Assembly (NCBI GenBank): GCA_039090855.1
Contig: CM077024.1
Span: forward strand, 65,247,594-65,311,593
Direction of reading: 5' to 3'
From: Macrothele yani
Taxonomy: Eukaryota > Arthropoda > Arachnida > Araneae > Macrothelidae
DNA: 64,000 bases
A program made the translations under genes and the position numbers. Below the pieces are notes generated by a model that worked only from the letters and a program-made list of their open reading frames with translations, was not told the DNA's origin and did not search any database. Of the stretch, positions 10,911 through 22,269 are shown in pieces (the first letter of the stretch is position 1; each line of letters starts with the position of its first letter).

Positions 10911-12180
10911 AAGTGTGCAACTTAATTCTCGGCCCCTAACTGCAAGCGATCATAGAATGTCGGCAAATGTAAATAGCTGTGTGCAATAATGGATGATTGC
11001 AGTGCCATCCAACAGCTTTCTAGGTAACTGTAACCGCTCACAGTCGTAGTGACAGAAAGGAAGAAAGTTGACGGTGAAAGCAATGTCATTCAAGAAGCAA
11101 CATTTGAGGCACTGCCTCCTGTTCGCGTTTCAGCTGAAAACAAGTGCCGTGGAAGCCTATCAAATGATCTGTGCTGCTTTGGGTGAGACTGCTGTGTCCT
11201 ACAGTATGTGTAAGAAGTGGTTCCAGCAGTTTAAGCAGGGAAATTTTGATCTTCGTGATGCAGAACGTCCAGGACAGCCACAGAAAGTTGACAATGAGGA
11301 ACTGGAACTACTGTTGGACGCGGATCCCTGTTGCTCACAGTCAGAGCTCTCCCAGGAATTCGGAGTAACACAGCAAGCCATTGCAAAGCGCCTGCACAAG
11401 CTTGGACAGATTCACAAGGTGGGCCGTTGGGTGCCCCACCAACTCACAGATGCAGACAAGTCTAGGCGCTACGATGTTGCTGTGTCCTTGCTCTCTAGAT
11501 TCAAGAAGAAGGATTTCCTCCACAAGCTTTTAACCTGTGATGAGAAGTAGGTCCTATGTGATAATCTTAAGCAGTGCAAATCATGGATTTTTCCAGGTCA
11601 GCCTACCACCAGTACCGCCAAACCGAATATCCATTCCAGGAAGTTGTTGCTGTGCATATGGTGGGATCAGTGCTGTGTCATACACTATGAGTTGCTCAAA
11701 CCTGGTGAAACGGTCAATGCTGAGTATTATTGTCAGCAACTCATTCATGTGAATGATGCAATGGAGGCAAAAAGGCCATACACCAGCAAGGGCAGAAGGT
11801 CGGTCTTGTTGCTTTAGGATAACACGAGTCCTCACACCGTGAAACCGACTTTAAACATGATCACCGACCTGGGATGGGAGATTTTGTCCCGTTCGGCTTA
11901 TTCTCCAGACTTTGCCCCATCGGATTATCACCTGTTTTGCTCCCTGCAACATCACCTGAGGGATACACACTTCACTTATGTCGAGGAAATCCACACAAGT
12001 ATTGATGACTTTATCAACTCGAAACAGCCCTCTTTTTCCGCAGTGGCATTCGGCAGCTCGCTGACCAATGGCTCAAATGCATCCAACATGACGAGGATTA
12101 TTTCCCTGATTAGGTACGTATTTATTTGCTATAATTTGCTGTCAACATGTCATGCCTGTGGCCGAGAATTAAGTCAGTAT
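10911..12180 (+). mobile_element. Mariner element
   Basis: Imperfect terminal inverted repeats share AACTTAATTCTCGGCC (left about 10919-10934, right complement about 12160-12176). The total length, about 1.27 kb, is normal for mariner. It carries one decayed transposase gene on the plus strand. Confidence 0.85.
11068..12110 (+). pseudogene. Mariner transposase, interrupted
   Basis: The first 160 codons (11068-11550) are open and hold the paired helix-turn-helix region, with RHCLLFAFQLKTSAVEAYQM and WFQQFKQGNFDLRD followed by ERPGQP. They end at LLTCDEK, immediately after the first catalytic aspartate, where a stop replaces the usual tryptophan. Beyond it the frame continues with LLLCIWWDQ-like and DNTSPHT-like blocks (second aspartate). 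It ends with AYSPDFAPSDYHLFCSLQHH (11894-11960), the mariner DD34D signature. Further frameshifts occur near 11820 and 12050. The family is clear and activity is not possible. Confidence 0.85.
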
Positions 12181-12184
12181 TATA

Positions 12185-12490
12185 AATATTTAATGGGAAT
12201 TATCGAGAATACATTTATTAAGGTACATCACCTCAAATTTTCGAACTATACACTAGATCTTCGTCAGGAGTTCTTGCGTCTTACTACTTCCACAGGTCTG
12301 GCGACCAAGCCTGATGGATTTTCCATCCAGCATGGTCATTGATGTTGCCACCTTGTGTCTTGTAAATTTCCAGGGATTCCTCTAATTTCCGGATAATTGC
12401 GTGGGATTGATGTTTAATCACTTTTAAGGAGTCCCAGTCCATTTTGTGGCCAGTTTGTTGTATGTGCCTGTCTAATCAGGTTTGCTCTCT
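12185..12490 (-). mobile_element. Penelope-like element 3' fragment (GIY-YIG end)
   Basis: Read on the minus strand, 12300-12480 encodes a decayed match to the C-terminal endonuclease region of PLEs, with PQNGLGLLK and IHQAWSPD-like blocks across two frames. Behind it (12187-12280) is the typical PLE tail: CTGACGA, about 20 nt containing CTAGTGTATAG, GAAA, then TTTGAGGTGATGTACC. A diverged copy of this tail lies at about 22530-22640. The reverse transcriptase part is absent. Confidence 0.5.
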
Positions 12491-13422
12491 AAGCTTCTTG
12501 AGTGTCTCATTTATTCCAGTAAACCATCCAGAATATTCTGAGCGCCTGTCATTTGAAAACAACCATCATGACTCATAATACGCTGCATCTATCTGTGGTG
12601 AGTAACACGCCACAAATTTTCAACACTAAGGAGATATTTTTATTGGGATTTATAATATGTATAACATCGAGAAACATCAGTTTTGGTCTTTCCATAGAAA
12701 AGGACCCTATGGACGACACGATCCAACTGATAAATTTCTTCATATCACTTGTTAATTTTTTGGGAAAATTTGAAAAATCAGAGGGCTGTTCTTTCATGTT
12801 AATAATTCTAATGTGTTGGGTCACCACCGACACCTAGTGCTGTTTCTTGTCCAAATGTTTCCCTGCTCCGGTCTAAAATTTCACCCGATTGAATTTGACA
12901 TGAATTTTCTTCACCAGTATCACTCTGCGTGGAAGTTGATGGTTCATTCATTTCTGCTGAAGCAAGAAACACAGTCTGTTTAGGTGTGTTTTTTTCAACT
13001 GCTTCTTAAAACTTGCTTTCTTAATTTCTCTTTGTTTTTTTGTTTTTTGTAATTTCCATTTGTTTTCTTCTCCATTATGCCAAGTTTATAAGCATATAAA
13101 ATCTAGCCAACTGAAACAAGTAAAGAAAAATCAAATTGCACAGGTCCACTCAAAGAAAAGGTTTTAAACCAGAAGTAGATTGAGTGACTGTTTGCAGAAA
13201 TGCCCGTTGGAGACAAAGTTACAAGCAAGCACAAGCTCCTATGGGAATTAGCAGGATTTCCCCATTCCGAGAATCCAAGCTTTTCCTCTGACCCCTAAAA
13301 ACATAACACCATTCAGCATTCTACCCCTCCCCTAACTCCCTAAGGCACCTCCACCCCGAATTCTTTTTTTGTCAGCCTAATCCTTCCTAGTTTCTACCGT
13401 ATTTCTTTGTCTATGGTTTATA
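12491..13422. other. Unassigned stretch with a weak minus-strand open frame
   Basis: 12573-12833 on the minus strand is open for 86 codons (contains DMKKFISWIVSSIGSF), but I do not recognise a family. The remainder has no motif I can support. It may be the N-terminal part of another decayed hAT. Confidence 0.3.
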
Positions 13423-14488
13423 CATTGGTTGTACCAAAAGTAATGCAGAAGTGGGCATAACTTTTTTATTAACTGACAATAGAGGTTCAAATTGCACTTG
13501 TTGGTAGAGTAACTCTTTCTCTGTACAAAGGTACTACTCAACATAGTCTCCAACACAAGCGATGCATTTTTGCCATCATTGAACCCAACTCTTGAATCCT
13601 CTTTGTAAAAATTCAGGTGTGAACTGTTCTACCCACTTCTTTACAGCCACTTTCACCTCATCTGTGTTATCAAATTGTTGTCCCAGAAGACCGTCCTTAA
13701 TTGGATCAAACAGGTGGGAGTTAGAGGGTGCCAGATCTGGGCTATATGACCGACCAGCCTAATTTGCTGATCGTCTGATTTGTTGCCAAAAATGCGTGTG
13801 GTCCTGCATTGTCATGGTGAATATGGATCCTTTTCAGATTATTGTTCGGTCTCTTCCTCCTTACGTCTTCTCTAAGCTTCTTGAGTGTCTCAAAATACCG
13901 CTCGCTGGTTATGGTACAACCACGTTCCAGAAAATCAAGGAGAATGAGAGCAGACTTCCACCCTACTCTCCTTCAAATTGGGTGTCAACTGCCGAGGTAC
14001 CCACTTTGCACACACTTTCTGATACCCTAAGTCTTCCACCATCTTCTGTATGGCATTGTGACCACACATTCCAGTTGTGCAACAATCTCATGGATTGTGA
14101 CTCATCTATCCGTACAAATCAATTCATCTACTCGCTGACAATTCGTGTCAGTGGTTGCAGATGATGGTCTCCCACTGCGTGGTTTGTCTTCATTACTGGT
14201 TTCCCTTCTTCAAATTTCTTCACCCATCTGTGCACATTGCTGTTGTCAATGGTGTCATCTCTGTAAACATTCTGTAGTCTTCTGCAGATGTCGGACAGCC
14301 TGCACCCTTTCTTTGTTAAAAGCACAGTGCTGACACGTTGCTTCTGCTTGGAATCCATTATTTACCTGCAATGAAGAAGAAGGATTACTATAGAGGAATT
14401 CCTCTACCAACATGTGCAATTTGAATGACCTCTGTCAGTTAATAAAAAAGTTATGTCCACTTTTGCACTACTTTTGGTACAACTCTCG
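13423..14488 (-). mobile_element. Mariner element
   Basis: Long inverted ends share GTTGTACCAAAAGTA and then AACTTTTTTATTAACTGACA (left 13429-13482, right 14434-14484). They are bounded by TA at 13421-13422 and 14489-14490, the mariner target duplication. The element is about 1.07 kb, somewhat short for a full mariner, suggesting internal deletions. Confidence 0.85.
13560..14358 (-). pseudogene. Mariner transposase, heavily mutated
   Basis: The N-terminus (14128-14358) is open for 76 codons with the helix-turn-helix segment KKGCRLSDICRRLQNVYRDD and SNVHRWVKKFEEGKP. Toward 13560 the sequence degenerates, but an HHDNAGPHAFLATNQ-like second catalytic block is visible near 13770-13830. Stops occur throughout the C-terminal half. 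Confidence 0.75.
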
Positions 14489-15002
14489 TATGTTTTGTCT
14501 GCATTGAGAATCAGAAATATCGAGTCCTACTTCGCAACCTCCCACCCCTGTTGCATATGCCCCTCTCCTTTTTGCTCTTTGTACACATGGTTCTCATTGC
14601 AACATGAGTATATGTGTGTAACGCCTCTGCTTGGCGGTAGTATTGAAGTCCATATGTTATTAGTTTCATGGCATGTGTGACACTGCTGTTGCACAGCTGT
14701 GATAACAAACCCCACCTTCACAGCTAAATCAGGGAAGCAATGAACTTGTATACTCTGTCATGGAAACTATCTCTATAAATAGCCTCACAGCCTAACTCCA
14801 AGTACAAAATTTAAAATATTTTTTTTTTTTCCATGTTTTTTGTATTCAAACAAAATTGTTATTTTCATGTTAAGATTGGGAGGAGGGAGTATTTAAAATT
14901 TTTGACAAAAAAAAAAAAAAAAAAGCCTCTACTCAAGGGCCCCAAAAATGGAAGGTCCCCTGTAGTTGCGCCCCCTGAGAGGTGTACGCTATGCCACTGA
15001 AT
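14489..15002. other. Unassigned stretch
   Basis: No family motif seen. T- and A-runs occur at about 14820 and 14907-14926. Confidence 0.35.
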
Positions 15003-15195
15003 AGGTTTACATTGTGGGTTTCTAAACTTTCTCACTGCTCAGTCTGGGTTCAAATCTCAGAAAAATATGAATGTTGTGTTTAGTCTTCTGGAGCTGGTCC
15101 TCTTTTTTTCCCTGGAACAATTTGCCCTAAATTTGGGATGGGTACATTATGCCTGAGGTACTTAACGGGGTATGTTAAACTTTAGAAAAAAAAAA
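15003..15195 (+). mobile_element. tRNA-derived SINE (copy 2, diverged)
   Basis: Aligns with the SINE at 9985-10208. The B-box region is GGGTTCAAATCTCAG, followed by ATGTTGTGTTTAGTCTTCTGG, a body with CCCTGGAACAATTTGCCCTAA, and an A-rich tail at 15184-15200. The tRNA head is more eroded than in copy 1, so it is older. Confidence 0.8.
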
Positions 15196-15888
15196 AAAGA
15201 AAGAAAGAAAGGAAATCCAAGTATATCCATGCATGCCCTTAAGTGAAATTTCCATTACAAAAATGTGGGAAGTGCTTGAATATTGCTGGAGATGGATGGT
15301 TACAGAGTTCTGATAAAAAAAAAAATTCCAGTGTGGTAAATGGAAGTGATAATGTCATGCTTAATACAAATATACATGTATGCCACTCAGTGGGGCAGTT
15401 TTTAAAGACCACCAAATATGGCCAGGGGGTAGACAAATGCAAGATGCCATAGTACCTGAGTTTTCAAATTCTGTTCTGAAAATTTTATTTTCCGAAATTC
15501 AGGTTTATATTAAGAAGCTTTGATCTCTTTAATAAAGCATCGAGTACAGTATACAATTTTTTTCTGTTTGCATCTTGAATGACCTTAAGATAATCTCTTT
15601 GGAAGGACTTTCAAATACTTTGATCCTGAAAAGTCTCCTGATCATTGGTATTCCAGTGCAAAATCAAATAGGCACGTATAGTGCTGAAGCTTTAAGGAAG
15701 ACTAGAAGCTTGATTATGTGTATTTGGGTACATGTAGCTTTAAAAAATGGATGAAAGGTCTGCATACTTTGCAAACACTATGTAATTTAAGTGTCATAGT
15801 GTTTCTGAGTATATTATCCTTGTATTAGTGTTTTTATTGAATGTGATACACCAGAAGACCAAGCAGAGCTTTCTGAAATGAAGACCTA
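15196..15888. other. Unassigned stretch
   Basis: No gene or repeat recognised. A short A/G simple repeat follows the SINE tail. Confidence 0.35.
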
Positions 15889-16189
15889 CCATATATACTG
15901 GCATATAAGCCAACCCCCCAACTATAGTGCCTAGATGAGATAGTGACAGGCTCCGTAAGATGTCTCTCAGTAAGATGTCCCTCATGGTTTAGTGGCCAAC
16001 CATCATGAAATGATAATGGGCGCTGGCATCGGAAGTTACGTTAGGATGCCTCATGCTATTTAATGGTGGGAAGTTTGTTTACGAAGTTTTTGCCGCATTA
16101 TGAAACTGCAAAGTTTTCATAAAGGCAAGTGGAGGGAAATTTATTTATCAGTATTTTTTCTAATTCATTGTAACTCAATCATAACAGTT

Positions 16190-18513
16190 ATCATCATCAT
16201 CATCATTGTCAACCATTATCAATCCACTGCTGGACGAAGGTCTCCCCAAGTTTCCTCCACAACAGTCTGTCTTGTGCCAGTCTCCTCCATGTCACCCCTG
16301 CATACTTTCGAATTTCATCCACCCATCTCCCATGTGGTCTTCTTCTGGGTCTTTTCCTGTCCCTTGGAATCCAATCTAAAATTTCGGCTGTCCATCGATG
16401 ATCTGTCCTTCTGGCAGTATGTCCAGCCCATTGCCATTTCAGGGATTTAACTCTGATCATGATGTCTTCCACTCTTGTCATTTTTCGGATCCACGAGTTC
16501 CTCTTCTTATCTCTCCTGGTTACACCAAGTATGCACCTCTCCATGCTACTTTGAGTTGTCTGCAGCCTTTGTATGTCTCTTTTAGTTAAGGTCCACGTCT
16601 CTGCACCATACGTAAGCACTGGAAGGATGCATTGATCAAACACTTTTCTTTTAAGACATAATGGCATATTGCTCTTGAAAATTATGCTGTTTCTTCCAAA
16701 AGCTCTCCAGGCAAGTTTTGTACGCCGATTAATTTCTTCATCAATGTGACCCTCACTAGATATCTGCTGTCCAAGATAAACGCACGTGTCTGTTATCTCC
16801 AGCTTTTCTCCATCAATCGATAAATCTTCATTTCTTGTAAAAGCATTGAACATCACTTTTGTCTTCTGAAAGTTCATTTTTAATCCCACTTCTTTACTCT
16901 TGTCAGCAAGTTCCTGGATCATACTCTGCAGCTCTGATGGGGTAGTTGCAAAAATGACTACGTCATCAGCAAAACGAAGGTGGGTTAGATAATCTCCATT
17001 AATCTTTATCCCCTTGTTTTCCCAGCTCAGCGACTGAAAAACACCCTCCAATGTGGCATTAAAGAGCTTCGGAGATATGGTGTCACCTTGTCTCACTCCC
17101 TTTCCAATTTTTACGTGTGTTGTATTTTCTTTTCAAACAGCCTAATCTTTGCACTTGCATTTTCATAGATGTTATTAATGATATTAATGTATGCATCTTC
17201 AATACCGCAGGTTTTCAGAGCCATTGTAACTGCTGATGGTTTCACCGAATCAAAGGCTTTTTCATAATCGATAAAAGCCATGCACAATGGAAGTTCATAT
17301 TCCCTCGCTCTTTCAATTAGTTCTCTCAGTACGTGGATATGATCTATTGTGCTGTAGCCACTCCTGAATCCAGCTTGTTCTCTCGGTTGAGCCATGTCCA
17401 GTGTTACCTTCAAGCGGTGTGAAAGAACTTTAGTGAAGATTTTATAAACTACTGATAGGAGGCTGATAGGTCTGTAGTTTCCGAGATCCTCAATGTCACC
17501 TTTCTTATGTAGCAGGATCATTGTAGCGGTGTTCCAATCCTCAGGAATCTTTCCTTCATTAAGGCATCGAGTGAAAATTTGGGCGAGTACTGTTTCGATT
17601 TCTCCACTTGCTTCTTGTATGATGTCTACAGTAATTCCATCTTCTCCTGGAGCTTTTCCCCGCTTCATGTTCTTGATTGCATGTGCAACTTCTGCTGGAA
17701 GGACTGGAGGAACTCTGGTACTGGTATCTTTCATGATGTCTGGAGTGCATGTATCATCCCTTTCATATAATTTGGAGTAGAAATCTTTCACTCTTGTCAA
17801 AATTTCGCCTCTATTTCTTGTTACAGAGCCATCTTCTTTTCTCAGTGCCATAATCTGTTTTCTTCCCTTACTGAGATGTCCCTTTGCTATCTTTAGGCTT
17901 TGGTTGTTTTCAATTGCTTTCCTCACTAGTTCACAGTTGAATTTTCTTACGTCTTCAGTGATACTTTTTCGTACTGTCTTGCATAGCTCTATATATTCCA
18001 CTTTGGAAGTCACATCTTCTTTAGTTGTCCTCATCTCTCTTCTTTTTTGCATCAACATTTTCGTTTTTCCTGATAATTTATTTACATGCAACTTGTTCTT
18101 AGACCCAGCTAATTTTGTTGCTGTTTCCATAAGAGCTTTGGTTACTTTTCTGTTAACTTCAGAGATGTCCACTTCTTCCGATGTTAGGCCTTCTAAAGCA
18201 GAGAACCTGTTCTTCAGTTCCAACTTGAAGGTATTATGGTGTTTTTTAAGGTTGGTTATGTCAATAGATTTTGTTTGTCTTATGAGCTTGCCACGTTCAA
18301 GTTTAGTGTTGAGGTGCATCTTACATCTCACCAATCTATGGTCACTACCTGTGTTGAACTTGTTTAGCACACTGCAGTCTTCTATGACGAATTTTTTGTT
18401 ACACATAATAAAATCAATTTCACTTGTTGTCCCATTTGGATGTCTCCATGTCCATTTCCTGTGTGGCTTTTTCTTGAAGAAGGAGTTCACTAGATTATAC
18501 ACTAGATTAATTC
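16190..18513 (-). mobile_element. RTE-type LINE, 5'-truncated, nearly complete ORF
   Basis: A minus-strand insertion of 2.3 kb whose 3' tail is an ATG/GAT simple repeat (16190-16207 as TCATCATCATC). A 7-bp duplication, AACAGTT, flanks it at 16183-16189 and 18514-18520. The same family appears as a shorter plus-strand copy at 25828-26974. Confidence 0.88.
16209..18502 (-). pseudogene. RTE LINE endonuclease(partial)-reverse transcriptase
   Basis: The upstream frame (17111-18502, 463 codons) begins inside the apurinic endonuclease domain (RKWTWRHPNGTTSEIDFIM, then GSDHRLVRC). It passes into RT with GKAPGEDGITVDIIQ, LHKKGDIEDLGNYRPISLL, EQAGFRSGYSTIDHI and FIDYEKAFDSVK. One frameshift near 17111 separates it from the next frame (16209-17096, 295 codons). 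That frame contains RQGDTISPKLFNATLE, the catalytic LRFADDVVIFA, and the C-terminal region WQWAGHTARRTDHRW that typifies RTE-like elements. Only truncation of the endonuclease start and one indel break it, so this is a fairly young insertion. Confidence 0.88.
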
Positions 18514-18724
18514 AACAGTTGATCACTAAAATGCAGTAGGTTTATTCGAGTGTTAGTGCGCCAACTTTATTCAACTATGGATTGTTTGTAACTGAATAAA
18601 CAAATACATCACTCTTTCCACATATTTGGAGGATTTTCAGTTGTTTATAACTGAATATTATTTCTGAAACTAGAAGCTTTTTATTTGCGTAAATGTAAAA
18701 GTATTGGCTGTCACACGTTAAACC

Positions 18725-19235
18725 TACTGTGTGATTAAACCTAAGTGCAGTATTGAAATCAATTGCAACAGTTATATAGATTATATGGAAATAATGTCTG
18801 CTGTGGAAGAACTGGGAAATTTTGCATTAGCAAATAATAAAAAACAAAGAAAATGGAGAAGGCAAAGCAGTTGTTTTGTACTAGGATATAAGACTGGCTA
18901 TAAATCCTGCAAAAATAAAATATTACTCTTTGCTGTCCCCAAAATTCTTGATATGTTGAGCAAATGAGATAAGGCAATTCCCAGAGCTGATAAACTTGAT
19001 GAAAGTTGTGTTGTATGTGCCTTGCACTTTGAATCTCAGTTCATAGAATGCATTACCGTTCTATTTTTCAAGACAAGGAAGTTCTAAATGCCAAAGCAAA
19101 CCATTACTCAAGCCTGATTCCATACCTACAATTTTTCCAAATTTACTGAAATATTTAAGTAAACCTTTACCAAACAAACATTCTGCAAGGATAAAATCAT
19201 CTTCTCTACCAGAAAAACAGAGAAAGGGAAATTGC
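18725..19235 (+). pseudogene. THAP-domain fragment
   Basis: The plus strand encodes CFVLGYKTGYKSCKN (C2 of the C2CH zinc site). After a stop comes AIPRADKLDESCVVCALHFES (the CH pair), then a basic linker with KQTITQA and SSSLPEKQRE-like residues across frames. This is the order of a THAP DNA-binding domain, about 90 residues, as used by P-element-like transposases and some host regulators. A stop at 18966 and small frameshifts show it is dead. No downstream transposase core was found, so it is an orphan first exon or a truncated element. Confidence 0.55.
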
Positions 19236-19849
19236 TGCACAGTCCACGTTTTTTAACTACACACATTTGCACAGTGTTGTAATTAAGAAAATTTAATAGT
19301 TGTTATGTATTCTGATCATTTTTTAAATTGTGAATGCAAAGCTTAACGTAAACTAAGATATGCTTGTTAATGTATCTTGAGCAGCACGGAGTTTTGGGGG
19401 GGTCGGGAGGGGGGTGTCAATTATTTCATGTATACTTAAGTTACCTGCTTATAAAATATCTTTCAAGAAGTAAACACAATGCAAAGAAGCTAGGTGTGTA
19501 TCATAGAAAGATACACGTTTTCTTCATCCTTCCTTCCTGAAAAGCGACATGACATCCAATGGCAATGTGATCTACCACGTTCATGATTTCGGGCAGCAAG
19601 TTTTTCTGTGAGCGTGACACACTATCTCTCTCTTCTAGGCACTGCATCCCAACTTCAGCAGCTAAAAGTTGAAAATCCTTGACCTGCATATAAGCTGACC
19701 TTAAATTTCAGGATTTTGGAAAACTTATTTAGTTTTATAAAATATATGAAAATTTCTGAGATTACTTTCTTTAAAACTCTTCAAAGTCTGATTCACTAAT
19801 GGAGTTTCCAAAAATTCCTGTAAATCCACTTCCATTGCATTTGCTTCAT

Positions 19850-20457
19850 CAATCTAAACATTGTCACCAAATTCATCATTCTCTGTTTTCTCCACTTGAA
19901 TCGTAAATCAGATCATCTTCTGTTTCATCCATGGGATTACTTACACAGCATTTTTAGAAAGATTTTATTTCCATTTCCGGTGGAATTGCTCCCACGCTTC
20001 TTTCACCCGCAAAGTAACAAGACCAATGTTGGCCTTTTTCAAGTTACCACCCTTTTGTTGTTTCCCCATCTGTTGATGAGATCCATTCAATCCATTTTTG
20101 TCAGAATTTGTCTTTGGAAGGCTTTATCAAACTAACATCAAGTGGCAGCAAAAGTGATGTTAAACCACTAGTTAGTTTGTACTGTTAGTTTGTTTCACCT
20201 TTTTTTTTTTTTTTTTTTTTAACACCTTCAGTTTTATGTGCTCTACTAAAAGCATCCCACATGAGTAGTTGTTCTCCTCCTCAACAGCCAAGTGATATAT
20301 CCAATGTCTGACTCACACTACATGTCTGGTTTTACAGGTGACGTGATGCAGCACACAGTCCCACAGAAGAAATTAAATAAGAGGATTCCTTCATGTTTGG
20401 AAGCAAGAAATTCCATGGTCTCAATTTAAAACCAGATTAGGTATTGCATTGATTATA
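19850..20457 (-). pseudogene. pogo/Tigger-like transposase C-terminus
   Basis: Minus-strand translation gives a WDAFSRAHKT-like block near 20230-20270 (the last DDE_1 aspartate region), then LPLDVSLIKPSKDKF and WIEWISSTDGE. The C-terminal signature follows: VSNPMDETEDDLIYDSS (about 19900-19950). These are characteristic of pogo/Jerky-type DDE_1 proteins. Several stops and shifts interrupt it. The upstream coding region has been displaced by the Tc1 insertion at 20458. Confidence 0.6.
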
Positions 20458-21678
20458 CATTGAGTGGCCACTTTATTATGACCACCCCCTCAGTACTTCG
20501 TTGGGTCACCTTTTGCCTTTAATGCTGCGTCGATTCTTCGTGGCACGGACTCCACTAGATGTTGATAGGTGGTTTGTGGAATCTGAGATCATGCTTGATG
20601 AATAGCACCTTCCAGGAGTGTGAGATTGCAGGGTTGTGGATCCAGCTGTCTGATGGCTCGTTCAACTTCATACCACAAATTCTCAATGGGGTTGAGATCT
20701 GGAGATTGTGGGGGCCACTTAAGAAAAGTAAACTCAGCGGCATGTTCCTGAAACCAATCCTGTACAATACGAGCACTATGGCAGGACGCACTATCTTGTT
20801 GAAAGTAGCCATCGCCATTGGGATAAACCATCCACATGACAGGATGCACTTGGTCCGCAACGATGTTTAGATATGATGTGCCTGTCCGACATTGATCAAC
20901 ACGAATTAAAGGGCCCAAAGCATGCCAGAAAAACATTCCCAAACCAGAACATTACCTCCCCCAGCTTGAAGGGTTGTAGCAATGCATTTGGGGTCCATGC
21001 TTTTCGTGCTGTTTCCGCCAAATTCTCACCCGGCCATCGGCATGGTGCAACTGAAAACGTGATTCACCGGACCATATAATTTGTTTCTAATTATCGACTG
21101 TCCAATCCTTGTGCTCCTGTGTGAACTGGAGACGTTTTCTCTTGTTAACTGCAGACAGCAAAGGTGTTCGAACAGGCCTTCGGCTGTCGTATCCCATCCG
21201 ATGCAGTGTACGGCGAACAGTGAGTGCAGAGATCATTTGAGGGGATCCTTGATTAAGATGGTCTGTAATTTGCTCCACTGTTGCCCTTCTGTTGTCTGTT
21301 ACCAGTCTGGACACACTCTGTTCCGCCCGAGCAGTCACTAGTCAATGATGAACACATGTTGCACGTAGAGACCCAGTTTTTTGGCTGACAGTCCAGTCTT
21401 TAAACATTTTAACAACAGCTGCTCTGGAACATTTCACGAATGCAGTGGTTTCGGTGATACTCGCTCCATGACTCGGAGCTCCTACAATCATCCCATGTTG
21501 AAAGTCCGTCAAATCACATTTTTTACCCATCTCGTCACCCAAAAATCACTTCTACTACTGTCACAAGCACTAAGCTTTCCCTTTTTATACTAGCCTCACC
21601 CTCTGGCGGCAACAGCGTGCAGCCATAACTCATTTGCTTAAAACTGTCGGGTGGTCATAATAAAGTGGCCACTCAGTG
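20458..21678 (-). mobile_element. Tc1-like element
   Basis: Inverted ends share GAGTGGCCACTTTATTATGA (left 20462-20481, right complement 21655-21674), with TA on both sides (20456-20457 and 21679-21680). The length is 1221 bp. It is inserted in the pogo-like element. Confidence 0.93.
20589..21542 (-). pseudogene. Tc1-like transposase, three broken segments
   Basis: The N-terminal segment (21342-21542) carries the helix-turn-helix, DLTDFQHGMIVGAPSHGASI. The second (21087-21338) carries VEQITDHLNQGSPQMISALT and VRRTLHRMGYDSRRPVRTPL, ending just before the first catalytic aspartate. The last (20589-20942) carries GYFQQDSASCHSARIVQDWF (second aspartate) and PPQSPDLNPIENLWYEVE (the DD34E-type glutamate). 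Stops and frameshifts separate all three, and part of the segment around 20950-21085 is degenerate. Confidence 0.9.
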
Positions 21679-21858
21679 TAATAAAGTGGCAGCACCTATT
21701 CCTGTAGGAATCCTACTCCGGATGAAAAAATATTCCGTAATTATTTTTTCTAATTTTTAGTGGCCTGCATATAAGCCGACACCCTAACTTTGAAAGCAGG
21801 ATTTCTTCCAAAAACTTTCAGCTTATACATGAGTATATACAGTATTTCACAATGTAAT

Positions 21859-22261
21859 CAGTGGTGCAGTCCTGAAAACAGAAGTGGCCTGGTGCTCCAA
21901 CGACCAGCCCAGACATTATCGACTCTAGTATATACGCAACATATATAACTAATATATATATAGTCTGTATATATATTAGTTCACTGGGTATTACACACTT
22001 CACTGGGTATTTCTGAGGTGGTTTCAGTAAACAAAAGGTCTATGGATTTGTGCATAGCCAAAATAAAAAAAGAGAGAGAGAGAGAAAAAAAAAACCTTGG
22101 TAAGATTATTTGTGTTAAACTGCATTTCAATAGGCAGTGATTAAATAAATGAATTTTGAAAAGTCATATTAGGTTCGGTAAAAAGCAGACTGGCACCACC
22201 AGATCTCAAAAAACAGTAGCCTGGTAGCACCAGGTCCCACCAGACCTCCACTGCACCCCTG
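21859..22261. mobile_element. hAT-type MITE
   Basis: Ends are CAGTGGTGCAGT and, read inward from the right, CAGGGGTGCAGT. A near-perfect 8-bp duplication, AATGTAAT/AATGTAAC, flanks it at 21851-21858 and 22262-22269, the hAT hallmark. At 403 bp with no coding sequence it is non-autonomous. Confidence 0.8.
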
Positions 22262-22269
22262 AATGTAAC

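Larger units (their letters stand above)
15889..21842 (-). mobile_element. pogo/Tigger-like DNA transposon carrying insertions
   Basis: Left end CCATATATACTGGCATATAA and right end (read inward) CTGTATATACTCATGTATAA form an imperfect inverted repeat bounded by TA on both sides (15887-15888 and 21843-21844), as in the Tc1/mariner/pogo group. The interior contains a pogo-type transposase C-terminus on the minus strand (19850-20270), an inserted RTE LINE (16190-18513), a THAP-like fragment (18725-19235) and an inserted Tc1 (20458-21678). A further CTGCATATAAGCTGACC block at 19682 resembles the terminal sequence, so a second related element or rearrangement is possible. Confidence 0.6.

Noticed and set aside
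14128..14358. Functional host helix-turn-helix protein
   Set aside because: It lies inside mariner terminal repeats and continues into a decayed transposase.
17904..18539. 211-codon plus-strand open frame
   Set aside because: It is the complement of the RTE reverse transcriptase frame and has no motif of its own.
20200..20221. T-run as a LINE or SINE tail
   Set aside because: No target duplication and no adjoining element body; the run lies in the decayed pogo-like gene.
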